Positions 44,051 through 51,814 of a stretch of 64,000 nt of DNA are shown piece by piece. The stretch is from Amycolatopsis viridis. GTDB lineage: Bacteria > Actinomycetota > Actinomycetes > Mycobacteriales > Pseudonocardiaceae. The stretch's first letter is position 1. Each line of letters starts with the position of its first letter. The translations under genes and the position numbers were made by a program. The stretch lies in contig NZ_JAANOU010000001.1 of NCBI RefSeq assembly GCF_011758765.1, positions 3,286,001-3,350,000 of the forward strand, given 5' to 3'. The notes under the pieces were generated by a model, which was not told where the DNA came from, searched no databases, and was given only the letters and a program-made list of their open reading frames with translations.

Positions 44051-44089
44051 CCGGTGCACCGCGTGAGCCGGACTCACGCGGTGCACCGG
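44051..44089 (-). terminator. Very strong intra-operon hairpin
   Basis: CCGGTGCACCGCGTGAG (44051-44067) and its exact complement (44073-44089) form a perfect 17-bp stem with a CCGGA loop between hsaC and the FAD oxidoreductase. It may partly terminate or process the operon mRNA. A short direct repeat (GGATGTCGCGGAA, twice) follows toward 44018. Confidence 0.6.
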
Positions 44090-44125
44090 ATGAAAGGTGG
44101 CGATGTTCGCGCAGCCCCCGGGGCT

Positions 44126-45079
44126 TCAGGAACCGGCCGGTGCCGCCGGAGCGGCTTCCCGCTCCGCTGCTTCCCGCGCTTCCTTCATCTCACGCATCCA
44201 CAACCATTCGTGACCCCAGTAGCTGTCCGCCGTGATCTCCTCGGCCGTGTAGTAGCTTTCGTCGACGAGCTGGCCACCCGTGCCGTACTCGATGTCCCAG
44301 CCACCCGGCACCCGCACGTAGAAGGAAATCATCTTGTCGTTGGTGTGCCGCCCCAGCGTCGAGGAGACCGGGAAGTCCCGCGCCATCACCTCGTCGTAGG
44401 CCCGCCCGACGGCGTCCAGGGAGTCCACCTCGACCATCACGTGGATCAGCCCGGGGTCGCGGCCCTCCAGGCTGGGCATGATCGCCAGGCTGTGGTGCCG
44501 CTGGTTGACGCCCAGGAACCGGATGCGCAGCGGACCGGCCTCCGGCGGCCCCGGCATCCGGAACGCGCCACGGGACAGGAAGCCGAGGGTCTCGGTGTAG
44601 AAGGCGAAGGACTCGTCGAAGCTGGTGGTCGGCATGACCACGTGCCCGAGCCCCTGCCCTCCGGTGACGAACTTCTGCGCGTACTTGGTCAGCACCGGGC
44701 TGTGCTCGAGCACCGGGCCGTGGAAGAACTCGAGCGGGGTGCCGCCCGGATCCTTGAGGCAGATGCCGGCTTCCACCTTCCGCCGGTCCGCGAGCTCCTG
44801 CGTCATGGGGGTGTAGGCCACGCCCGCCGCGTCGAGGGTCGCGGCGAGCCGGCGCAGCGCCGGCGCGTCCCTGACCTCCCAGCCGACGGCCGTCACCCGG
44901 TCGGCGTCGCCGCGCTCGACGGTGATGCGGGACGGGCGCTCGTCCATGCGGAAGTGCAGCGCGTCGTCCTCGTCCCCGAAGCCGGGTGCGAACCCCAGCA
45001 CGTCGAAGCCGAGTTCCCGCCAGCGCTCCAGGTCGGTGGCGATGACACGGACGTATCCCAGTCCCTTGATCTCGGTCAT
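44126..45079 (-). CDS. hsaC: Extradiol dioxygenase HsaC
   Basis: 317-residue type I extradiol dioxygenase made of two vicinal-oxygen-chelate domains. Fe(II) ligands are His146 (GLGHVVM), His213 (LIHVMVEVD) and Glu264 (WDIEYGTGG), close to His145/His215/Glu266 in M. tuberculosis HsaC. It cleaves the catecholic ring A of 3,4-DHSA. An alanine/glutamate-rich C-terminal tail (about 295-317) extends beyond the fold. It is preceded by hsaA at 26 nt spacing, and RBS AAGGAAA precedes ATG 45079. Confidence 0.95.
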   Translation of the reverse strand: MTEIKGLGYVRVIATDLERWRELGFDVLGFAPGFGDEDDALHFRMDERPSRITVERGDADRVTAVGWEVRDAPALRRLAATLDAAGVAYTPMTQELADRRKVEAGICLKDPGGTPLEFFHGPVLEHSPVLTKYAQKFVTGGQGLGHVVMPTTSFDESFAFYTETLGFLSRGAFRMPGPPEAGPLRIRFLGVNQRHHSLAIMPSLEGRDPGLIHVMVEVDSLDAVGRAYDEVMARDFPVSSTLGRHTNDKMISFYVRVPGGWDIEYGTGGQLVDESYYTAEEITADSYWGHEWLWMREMKEAREAAEREAAPAAPAGS

Positions 45080-45104
45080 GGTTGTTTCCTTTCCGGACGG
45101 ACGA

Positions 45105-46289
45105 TCAGATCATCACGCGCAGGGGGCCCTGCGGTACCTCGACATCCAGCGAGGCCATGGCCGAGGCGTGGTAGGTGGTGCTCGAGACGTGAATCGCGTG
45201 GTGCAGGCCGGCGTGTGCGTCGCGCCAGAAGCGCTGCAGCGGGTTGTCCATGCGCAGTGCATTACCCCCGGCGCGGTCGAAGATCTCGTCCGCCGCGCGC
45301 ACGGCACGCCACGCCGCGCGAACCTGGTCGCGGCGGACGCGGGCACGCGTGGCGAAGTCGATGTCCCGTCCACTGTCGACCAGGTCCCACACGCGGTCCA
45401 CATTGGCCAGCAGATGCTGGCGGGCGGCGTCGATCTCCGACGCCGATTCACCGAGCGCGTGCAGCACGTAGGGGTCGTCCTTGATGACGTTGCCGCTGGC
45501 GCCGACCCGGTTGCGCTGGTAGTCGATACCCGCGGCGAGGACACCCTCGCAGATGCCGATCGTGGCCGCCGTGATCCCCAGGGGGAAGATGGTGGACCAC
45601 GGCATCTTGTAGAGCGTCTCGGTGACCCCGTACTCCTTCGCCGCGGTTCCGTCGATGACCTTGTCCGCCTCCATCACGCGGTAATCCGGGACGAAGGCGT
45701 TCTGCACCACGATGTCCTTGCTCCCGGTACCACGGAGACCCACGACGTTCCACGAGCCGTCGATGATCTGGTAGTCCGACCGGGGCAGGATCACGTGCAG
45801 GCTCCGCGGCGGCATCAGCGGTTTCCCGTCGGCACCACCGACCATCGCGCCGAGGAAGATCCAGTCACAGTGGTCGGTTCCGGAGGAGAACTGCCAGCGG
45901 CCGTTCAGCACGTAGCCGCCGTCGCCCGGCACGGCGATGCCCGCCGGCATGTAGGGCGAGGCCTGCCAGGTGTCGCTGTCCGCCGCGAGGATCTCGTCCT
46001 GCACCTTGGGATCGGCGAACGCCAGTTGCCAGGGGTGCACCCCGACGATGCCGCCCACCCAGCCCGCCGACCCGTAGATGCTCGCGGTCTTCATCACCGC
46101 TTCGGCGAACTCCCGCGGGTGGGCCTCGTAGCCGTGGTACTTCGTGCGCTGCAACAGGCGGATGAGGCCCGCCTGGCGGAGGCGTTTGGCCATGTCGTCG
46201 GGCAGACGGCCCAACGTCTCGCCGTCGTCCGCGCCCGCGCGGAGCTCGTCGGCCATCGCCACGATGTTGTCGAGTACTGGATTGGACAT
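45105..46289 (-). CDS. hsaA: Flavin-dependent monooxygenase HsaA
   Basis: 394-residue oxygenase with an acyl-CoA-dehydrogenase-like fold (class D flavin monooxygenase). Characteristic segments: LRQAGLIRLLQRTKYHGYEAHPREFAEAV, NGRWQFSSGTDHCDWIFLGAMV, GLRGTGSKDIVVQNAFVPDYRV, and DNPLQRFWRDAHAGLHHAIH. It hydroxylates 3-HSA to the catechol 3,4-DHSA using reduced flavin from HsaB. ATG 46289 follows CCAGGAG. It lies directly upstream of hsaC and downstream of kshB. Confidence 0.94.
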   Translation of the reverse strand: MSNPVLDNIVAMADELRAGADDGETLGRLPDDMAKRLRQAGLIRLLQRTKYHGYEAHPREFAEAVMKTASIYGSAGWVGGIVGVHPWQLAFADPKVQDEILAADSDTWQASPYMPAGIAVPGDGGYVLNGRWQFSSGTDHCDWIFLGAMVGGADGKPLMPPRSLHVILPRSDYQIIDGSWNVVGLRGTGSKDIVVQNAFVPDYRVMEADKVIDGTAAKEYGVTETLYKMPWSTIFPLGITAATIGICEGVLAAGIDYQRNRVGASGNVIKDDPYVLHALGESASEIDAARQHLLANVDRVWDLVDSGRDIDFATRARVRRDQVRAAWRAVRAADEIFDRAGGNALRMDNPLQRFWRDAHAGLHHAIHVSSTTYHASAMASLDVEVPQGPLRVMI

Positions 46290-46378
46290 GGATAGCTCCT
46301 GGTCGGTGTCACTGGACGGTGTCACTGGGTGTGGGATCAGCCGGCGCGCGCGGCGCCGGCGGGAGCGGGTGGCACGGA

Positions 46379-47470
46379 TCAGTACGCGATCGACACCTCG
46401 TCGCTGACCGGTTCGGCCTGGCAGGCGAGGATGTATCCCTCGGCGAGGTCGGCCTCGGCGAGGATCGCGTTGCGCGCCAGGTTCACCTTCCCCGAGGTCA
46501 GTGAGCAGACGCAGGCGCTGCACGCGCCTTCCCGGCACGAGTACGGTGCGTCGATGCCGGCCGCCAGCAGGGCGTCGAGGAGTTTCCGCCCCGCCGTCCA
46601 CGGCACGACGTGGTCGGCTCCGTCGATCGACACCCGCACGGTGCAGGCAACCTCCGCGGTGCCGGGTTCCGTTGCGTCGAGGGCAGCTCCGGTGGTGAAC
46701 GGATCCTGCTGGAGCGACCGGAAGCGTTCCGCGTGCACGCGGCCGCCGGGAATCCCGGCGTCGCTGCACGCGGCGCCGGCGAGGTCCATCAGGGGGGCCG
46801 GCCCGCAGAGGTAGACCTCCCGGTCGGCGAGCGGGCGCAACAGCAGAGCCAGCGTGCGGCGCGTGGGATGGCCCTGCAGCGACTCGAGGTGGTGGATCAC
46901 GGTGAAGCGCTCGGGGAAGCGGTGTTCGAGCGCCCGGAGCTCACCGGCGAAGATCACCGACGCCTCGTCCCGGTTGGCGTAGACCAGCACGACGTCCCCG
47001 GTGCCGCCGAACAGGATCGACTTCGCGATCGCGATCACCGGTGTGATCCCGCTGCCGCCCGCGATCAGCACGACCGGGCGGTCGAGCGCCGCCGGGGTGA
47101 ACGTCCCGGCGGGCGGCAGCACCTCGATCTCGTCACCGGCCTCGACGGTGTCACACAACCAGTTCGAGCCGTGCCCGCCGGAAACGCGCTTCACGGTGAA
47201 CTTCAGGGCCGGGTCGCAGTGCGGGGAGCTGGACAGGGAATAGCAACGCGCGGATCCGGACCCCGCATCCGGGACCCGGACGGTCAGGAACTGCCCCGGC
47301 CGGTAGTCGAAGAGGTGCGCGGCCTCCGCCGCGGGCTCCACGACGAACGAACGTGCGTCGGCGGTCTCGTCGATCACGGCCCGCACCCGGACGATCGTCC
47401 CGCGCGAGGCCGGCGCCGTGGCGCCGGCGTCGCCGCGTAGCTCGTGGCCGGCACTCGCCTCGGTGAACAT
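46379..47470 (-). CDS. kshB: 3-ketosteroid 9-alpha-hydroxylase reductase KshB
   Basis: 363 residues with three modules: FAD domain (about 25-125; RCYSLSSSP), NAD domain (130-260; LIAGGSGITPVIAI, YLCGPAPLMD) and a C-terminal plant-type [2Fe-2S] ferredoxin with Cys312, Cys317, Cys320 and Cys350 (CREGACSACVC). It passes electrons from NADH to KshA. ATG 47470 is preceded by AGGAGGG. It heads the leftward operon, divergent from ksi and kshA, so both subunits of the hydroxylase flank one 260-nt control region. Confidence 0.93.
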   Translation of the reverse strand: MFTEASAGHELRGDAGATAPASRGTIVRVRAVIDETADARSFVVEPAAEAAHLFDYRPGQFLTVRVPDAGSGSARCYSLSSSPHCDPALKFTVKRVSGGHGSNWLCDTVEAGDEIEVLPPAGTFTPAALDRPVVLIAGGSGITPVIAIAKSILFGGTGDVVLVYANRDEASVIFAGELRALEHRFPERFTVIHHLESLQGHPTRRTLALLLRPLADREVYLCGPAPLMDLAGAACSDAGIPGGRVHAERFRSLQQDPFTTGAALDATEPGTAEVACTVRVSIDGADHVVPWTAGRKLLDALLAAGIDAPYSCREGACSACVCSLTSGKVNLARNAILAEADLAEGYILACQAEPVSDEVSIAY

Positions 47471-47730
47471 CCACCCTCCTGGTTGCTCGTCGCCGCCCGC
47501 GTTTCCCGGTGCGGTGTCGGGACTCGGGGAACCGTAGAGCCGCGGCCGGCGGCGCGGTCCGGATCGTCTCGCTGACTGGGAGACCGATCGCGGGCCGCCC
47601 GGCGCGGCGGAGTAACCGGACCTGGCTTCCCACTGGGCGGGTCACCGGCCGGTCGCCGGCGCTCTGCTGTGCTGGCATCGACCCCGACCCGGCGCGGACC
47701 CGCGCCACCATCGCCGTGAAAGGAAGACCG

Positions 47731-48117
47731 ATGCTGACCGTGGACCAGCTCACCGACGCCGTGGCGGAGTACGTTCGCCGACTGGAAGCCGGCACGGCGT
47801 CCGACATCGCAGCGCTCTACGCCGACAACGCCACACTGGAGGACCCGGCCGGCAGCGAGGTGCGAACGGGACGAGCGGCCATCACGGCGTTCTACCGCGA
47901 ACTCGACGGTCTCGACGTCACCGCCGAGCTGCTCACCGTCCGGGCGTCCGGGGACACCGCGGCGTTCCACATGCGAGTCGTCACCACCGCAGGCGGGTTC
48001 ATCACGTCGATCGAACCGATCGACGTGATGACGTTCGGCGCGGACGGCCTGATCACCAGCATGCGGGCCATCTGGAGCCCGGGCGACATCGTCCACCGCC
48101 GGAGCACCCCGGCCTGA
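47731..48117 (+). CDS. ksi: Ketosteroid delta5-isomerase (SnoaL-like fold)
   Basis: 128-residue protein matching steroid delta-isomerase. The three catalytic residues of the Comamonas enzyme (Tyr14, Asp38, Asp99) appear at Tyr14, Asp38 and Asp98. It would move the 5,6 double bond of 5-en-3-ketosteroids to the conjugated 4-en-3-one, the substrate of KstD and KshA. ATG 47731 follows AAAGGAAG. It is the first gene of the rightward unit ksi-kshA-small protein. SnoaL-like folds are common, but the catalytic match plus location makes isomerase function likely. Confidence 0.88.
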   Translation: MLTVDQLTDAVAEYVRRLEAGTASDIAALYADNATLEDPAGSEVRTGRAAITAFYRELDGLDVTAELLTVRASGDTAAFHMRVVTTAGGFITSIEPIDVMTFGADGLITSMRAIWSPGDIVHRRSTPA

Positions 48118-48277
48118 TGGGCGGTCCCGGCCCGGGCCGCGCGACGTTCCCGCTCAGTGAGCGGTCCGCGGCCGCACCGCGCCGGGCCTTGTTAGAACCG
48201 GTGGGTCGCCTTCGCGACGCAGCGGCGGCCCACCGGCCCGGCGCCGCCCCCCGGCACCACTTTCCAGGAGAGTGCAC

Positions 48278-49426
48278 ATGACCTCACCGCAGCAGGACCA
48301 GGAAATCCGCCGGATCGAGGCGGACGCGGCACCGGCCCGCTTCGCCCGCGGCTGGCACTGCCTCGGCTTGATCCGCGATTTCGCGGACGGCAAACCACAC
48401 ACCGTCCACGCCTTCGGCACCAAGCTCGTCGTGTTCCGCGGCGCCGGCGGCTCGATCAACATCCTCGATTCCTACTGCCGTCACCTCGGCGGCGACCTCT
48501 CCCAGGGTCAGGTCAAGGGCGACGAGATCGCCTGCCCGTTCCACGACTGGCGGTGGGGCGGCGACGGCCGGTGCAAGCAGATCCCGTACAGCCGCCGTGT
48601 CCCGCGGCTCGCCCGCACCCGGGCGTGGACCACGCTGGAACAGGACGGGATGCTGTTCGTCTGGCACGACCCGGAGGGCAATGGTCCCACCGACGAGGTC
48701 GCCATCCCCCGCATCGAGGGCGCGGGGAGCGACGAGTGGACGGACTGGCACTGGTACACGACGGTCGTGAACACCAACTGCCGGGAGATCATCGACAACG
48801 TCGTCGACATGGCGCACTTCTTCTACGTGCACGGGTCGTTGCCGACCTACTTCAAGAACGTCTTCGAAGGCCACGTCGCCACCCAGTACATGAACGGGGA
48901 GGCCCGCGACGACTACCCGGCGCCCGAAGGGCAGCCGAAGATGCTCGGGACCACGTCGGTCGCCTCCTACTACGGCCCGTCCTTCATGATCGACGACCTG
49001 ACCTACCACTACGAGCACGGTGACCACCACACGGTCCTGCTCAACTGCCACTACCCGGTCACGGCCGACTCCTTCGTCCTCCAGTACGGCATCATCGTGA
49101 AGAAGTCGGCCACGCTCGGCGAAGAGGCGGCGATGCAGTCGGCCATCGCGCTCGGCGACCACATCAAGCTCGGCTTCGAGCAGGACGTGGAGATCTGGAA
49201 GAACAAGGCCCGCATCGACAATCCGCTGCTGTGCGAGGAAGACGGCCCGGTGTACCAGCTGCGCCGCTGGTACGAGCAGTTCTACGTCGACGTCGCCGAC
49301 ATCCGTCCGGAGATGGTGGACCGGTTCGAGTACGAGCTGGACACCACCCGGCCGCAGCAGGCCTGGCACGCGGAGGTCGCCGCCAACATCGCGCGCCGGG
49401 CCGAGGCGACGGGAACCCCGGCGTGA
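48278..49426 (+). CDS. kshA: 3-ketosteroid 9-alpha-hydroxylase oxygenase KshA
   Basis: 382-residue Rieske oxygenase. The [2Fe-2S] ligands are Cys67, His69 (YCRHLGG), Cys86 and His89 (CPFHDW), the same numbers as in M. tuberculosis KshA. The mononuclear iron site is in NVVDMAHFFYVHG (His180, His185), with the acidic ligand expected in the EQDVEIW region. It hydroxylates C9 and so triggers ring B opening. ATG 48278 has AGGAG eight bases upstream, better than the GTG two codons earlier. Its stop overlaps the next gene (GTGA). Confidence 0.95.
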   Translation: MTSPQQDQEIRRIEADAAPARFARGWHCLGLIRDFADGKPHTVHAFGTKLVVFRGAGGSINILDSYCRHLGGDLSQGQVKGDEIACPFHDWRWGGDGRCKQIPYSRRVPRLARTRAWTTLEQDGMLFVWHDPEGNGPTDEVAIPRIEGAGSDEWTDWHWYTTVVNTNCREIIDNVVDMAHFFYVHGSLPTYFKNVFEGHVATQYMNGEARDDYPAPEGQPKMLGTTSVASYYGPSFMIDDLTYHYEHGDHHTVLLNCHYPVTADSFVLQYGIIVKKSATLGEEAAMQSAIALGDHIKLGFEQDVEIWKNKARIDNPLLCEEDGPVYQLRRWYEQFYVDVADIRPEMVDRFEYELDTTRPQQAWHAEVAANIARRAEATGTPA

Positions 49427-49692
49427 GCGAACCCAGGACCGACGCCCGGCTCGACGAGGTACCCATGCAGCCGCTGCGGTGCCACCACTGCGCGGCCCGG
49501 CTGATGGTGCGCAAGAGCAGCGTCGAGCAAACCAGTCTCCAGTGGAACGCCGAAGCCCGCGCGGCCTGTCCGGAACTCCGGTCCGCACCGGCTGCCGGGC
49601 CGGCGATCGCAGGCTGCTCGCGGCTCAGGGCCTCCGTCGAGGCGGAAGTAGCCGCCGGACGACTGCGGATCGTCGGGGCACCGGCGGTGTGA
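49423..49692 (+). CDS. Cysteine-containing small protein coupled to kshA
   Basis: 89 residues starting at a GTG that overlaps the kshA stop, so translation is coupled. The N-terminal half contains CHHC (about 20-23) and then VEQTSLQWN with a further Cys (ARAACPEL); a fourth Cys lies in IAGCSRL. It could bind zinc or an Fe-S cluster, but it is not a plant-type or 3Fe-4S ferredoxin. I do not recognise a characterised family. Coupling to a Rieske oxygenase suggests a chaperone, accessory electron carrier or stability factor for KshA, which is inference. Confidence 0.65.
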   Translation: MSEPRTDARLDEVPMQPLRCHHCAARLMVRKSSVEQTSLQWNAEARAACPELRSAPAAGPAIAGCSRLRASVEAEVAAGRLRIVGAPAV

Positions 49693-49793
49693 TCGCGGGC
49701 TCGTCCGCCGGGCGAGCCCGCACTGCAGTGCGTTCCGCCGAAAGGCCCGGCACGTGGTTTACAACGCCGCGGGGATGTGCCTACACTCACTCC

Positions 49794-49826
49794 TGTCAGT
49801 TTCTGACATCTAGTCAGAGTATGACA
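49794..49826. promoter_or_regulatory. Tandem TGTCA/TGACA operators upstream of the IclR gene
   Basis: TGTCA-GTTTC-TGACA (49794-49808) is a perfect inverted repeat identical in arms and spacing to the one at 38451. A second, AGTCA-GAGTA-TGACA (49812-49826), has one mismatch. They end about 30 nt before the start. Confidence 0.65.
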
Positions 49827-49857
49827 CTCTGACGGTGTTCTCGGAGGTGGTGTGGCA

Positions 49858-50712
49858 ATGGCGCACATCCAGGAAGCCCCGGCCGCGATGATCGACCGCG
49901 TCGCTTCGCTGCTGGAGTCCTTCGCGGGCGAGCGGCCACTGACCCTGGCCGAACTCGCGCGCCGCTCACACGTCCCGCGGTCCTCGGCCCATCGCATCCT
50001 GCAGCGCCTGGTCGAGCTGGGCTGGGTGGAACGCAAGGAGTTCCGGTACGCGCTGGGTGTGCGCATGTTCGAACTCGGCGCCCAGTTCACCCGGCGGCAT
50101 ACCGTCCCCCGGACCGCCGTGCCCGTGATGGCCGAGCTTCACCGGCGCAGCGGCCTGACCGTGCATCTGAGCATGCTGGCCGGCGCCGACATCGTGCACC
50201 TCGAGCGGGTCGGGTCGTGGCCGTACACCACCGGGCCGTGGAGCGTGGGCGCCCGGCAGCCGGTGACGATCAGCGCCGCCGGCCGGGCGTTGCTCGCCGC
50301 CCTGTCCCCCGGACACTGGCCCGAGTTGCGGTTCGAGAAGGCCCCGACCCGGTATTCCATCCAGTCGCGCACGCAACTCCTGCGCGACCTCGACCGCATC
50401 CGCGACCGGGGCGGCGTCGCGGTGGACACCCAGGGGGCGCACTGGGGTGTGACGGCCGTGGCCGCCCCGATCACGACCGGCGACGACGAAGCGCAGTTCG
50501 CGCTGTCGATCTGCGGCCCGAGCCGGACACTGGATCTCGGGTCGGCGATCACCGAGGTGCGCCACGCCGCCGGAACCGTCTGGCGCGCCGCCAGCGGGCT
50601 GCCCCCGCTGCGGTCCCGCCCGGACCCGGCCCGCCACGCCACCCGGGCACGGGCCCAGGTGCCGCCGTCCTCCGGCGCCCCGCTCCAGCTGGTCGACATC
50701 GAGCCCGCCTGA
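49858..50712 (+). CDS. IclR-family transcriptional regulator
   Basis: 284 residues: N-terminal IclR winged helix (MIDRVASLLESFAGERPLTLAELARRSHVPRSSAHRILQRLVELGWVERKEFRYALG) and a C-terminal effector-binding GAF-like domain (about 85-255; HLSMLAGADIVHLERVGSW, TISAAGRALLAAL, GVAVDTQGAHWGVTAVAAPI). ATG 49858 is ten bases after GGAGG; the in-frame GTG at 49852 is a close alternative. It sits between the ring A/B and ring C/D clusters. Two inverted repeats in its promoter match one before the TetR gene. It likely senses a steroid degradation intermediate. Confidence 0.9.
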   Translation: MAHIQEAPAAMIDRVASLLESFAGERPLTLAELARRSHVPRSSAHRILQRLVELGWVERKEFRYALGVRMFELGAQFTRRHTVPRTAVPVMAELHRRSGLTVHLSMLAGADIVHLERVGSWPYTTGPWSVGARQPVTISAAGRALLAALSPGHWPELRFEKAPTRYSIQSRTQLLRDLDRIRDRGGVAVDTQGAHWGVTAVAAPITTGDDEAQFALSICGPSRTLDLGSAITEVRHAAGTVWRAASGLPPLRSRPDPARHATRARAQVPPSSGAPLQLVDIEPA

Positions 50713-50737
50713 CCCGGGCCGGTGAGCCCGGTCGGGG

Positions 50738-51814
50738 TCAGAGCTTCGCCGCGAACGTTGCCCGCAGCTGCGCATTCCGCCCCGCCAGCACCTGGTTGGC
50801 CTTGCCGCGTTTCAAGTACAGGTGCAGATCGTGCTCGAAGGTGAACCCGACACCGCCGTGCAGCTGGAGGCAATCGGCTGCGACGCTCATCAGGGTGTCC
50901 GTGCACACCGTCTTCGCGACGGCCGCCACCGTCGCCACGTCGTCACCCGAACTGTCGGTCGCCGCACCGCTCGCCGCGCAGCGCACCGCGTACCGCGCCG
51001 TCGCCAGCGCACCGTGCACCGCCACCGCCATGTCCGCGCACCGGTGCTTCAGCGCCTGGAACGAACCGATCGGCCGGCCGAACTGCTCACGCACCTTCAG
51101 GTACGCGACCGTCTGTTCGAGACAGGCACTCGCCGCCGCCGCCGATTCCACCGCGATCGCGATCCGCACCAGATCCACCAGCCGGCGCGCGAGGTCGCCG
51201 CCCCGCGCCAGCCGCTGCGCCGGCACGTGCGAAAACTCCACGTCCGCCAGACGCCGCGTGTGGTCCAGGGCCCAGCGGGCGGTCCGGGTCACCCCCGGAT
51301 CCGCCGGCGAGACCAGGTACACCCCGCCGTCCGCGCCCAGCACCAGCACCAGGTCCGCACGTGCGCCGTGGGGCACCGCCCGCGCCGTGCCGTGCAACCG
51401 GCCGCCGTCCACACCCACCGGACCCGCGACACCCGCCACCGCGATCGCCACCGGATCGGTCGCCAGCCGGTGCAGCACTTCCTGCGCCGGCTCGCCCGCC
51501 TCCGCGAGCACCGTCGCGGCGACCAGCGTGTCCGGCACCGGCGAGGGCACCACGGCGCGGCCGAACTCCTCGATCACGACGGCCGCCTCCGCGAACCCCA
51601 GCCCGAGGCCGCCGCAGGCTTCCGGCACGGTCAGCCCACCCAGCCCCAGCTCCGTCACACCGCGCTCGAACAGGGACCGGTCGTAGCCGTCGTCGCTGTC
51701 CATCGCCGTCCGCCGGCGCGCCGGATCCGCCTCCGCGCGCAGGAAGTCCGCGACCGCCTTGCGCATCTCCTCGAGCAGGCCTTCGTCCTCGTTCACCCGG
51801 GTACTCCGTTTCAT
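50738..51814 (-). CDS. Acyl-CoA dehydrogenase, short subunit of a heteromeric pair
   Basis: 358 residues of the acyl-CoA dehydrogenase family with the reduced N-terminal and middle domains seen in steroid-type alpha2beta2 enzymes (FadE27/FadE28/IpdE2 type). C-terminal helices include YLKVREQFGRPIGSFQALKHRCADM and LQLHGGVGFTFEHDLHLYLKR. Its ATG overlaps the stop of the 385-residue partner (ATGA), consistent with a 1:1 complex. The pair follows an SDR gene in a leftward operon under a KstR2-like site, so a role in HIP ring or side-chain beta-oxidation is likely. The exact step cannot be read. Confidence 0.87.
   Translation of the reverse strand: MKRSTRVNEDEGLLEEMRKAVADFLRAEADPARRRTAMDSDDGYDRSLFERGVTELGLGGLTVPEACGGLGLGFAEAAVVIEEFGRAVVPSPVPDTLVAATVLAEAGEPAQEVLHRLATDPVAIAVAGVAGPVGVDGGRLHGTARAVPHGARADLVLVLGADGGVYLVSPADPGVTRTARWALDHTRRLADVEFSHVPAQRLARGGDLARRLVDLVRIAIAVESAAAASACLEQTVAYLKVREQFGRPIGSFQALKHRCADMAVAVHGALATARYAVRCAASGAATDSSGDDVATVAAVAKTVCTDTLMSVAADCLQLHGGVGFTFEHDLHLYLKRGKANQVLAGRNAQLRATFAAKL

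Noticed and set aside
47471-47730. KstR or KstR2 operator in the kshB/ksi control region
   Set aside because: No match to the KstR2 consensus or the TGTCA/TGACA repeat; only a weak GTCTC/GAGAC repeat is visible.
50710-50740. Terminator between the IclR and acyl-CoA dehydrogenase genes
   Set aside because: TGACCC/GGGTCA and GGGC/GCCC can pair, but with a large asymmetric bulge; too weak to list with the other terminators.
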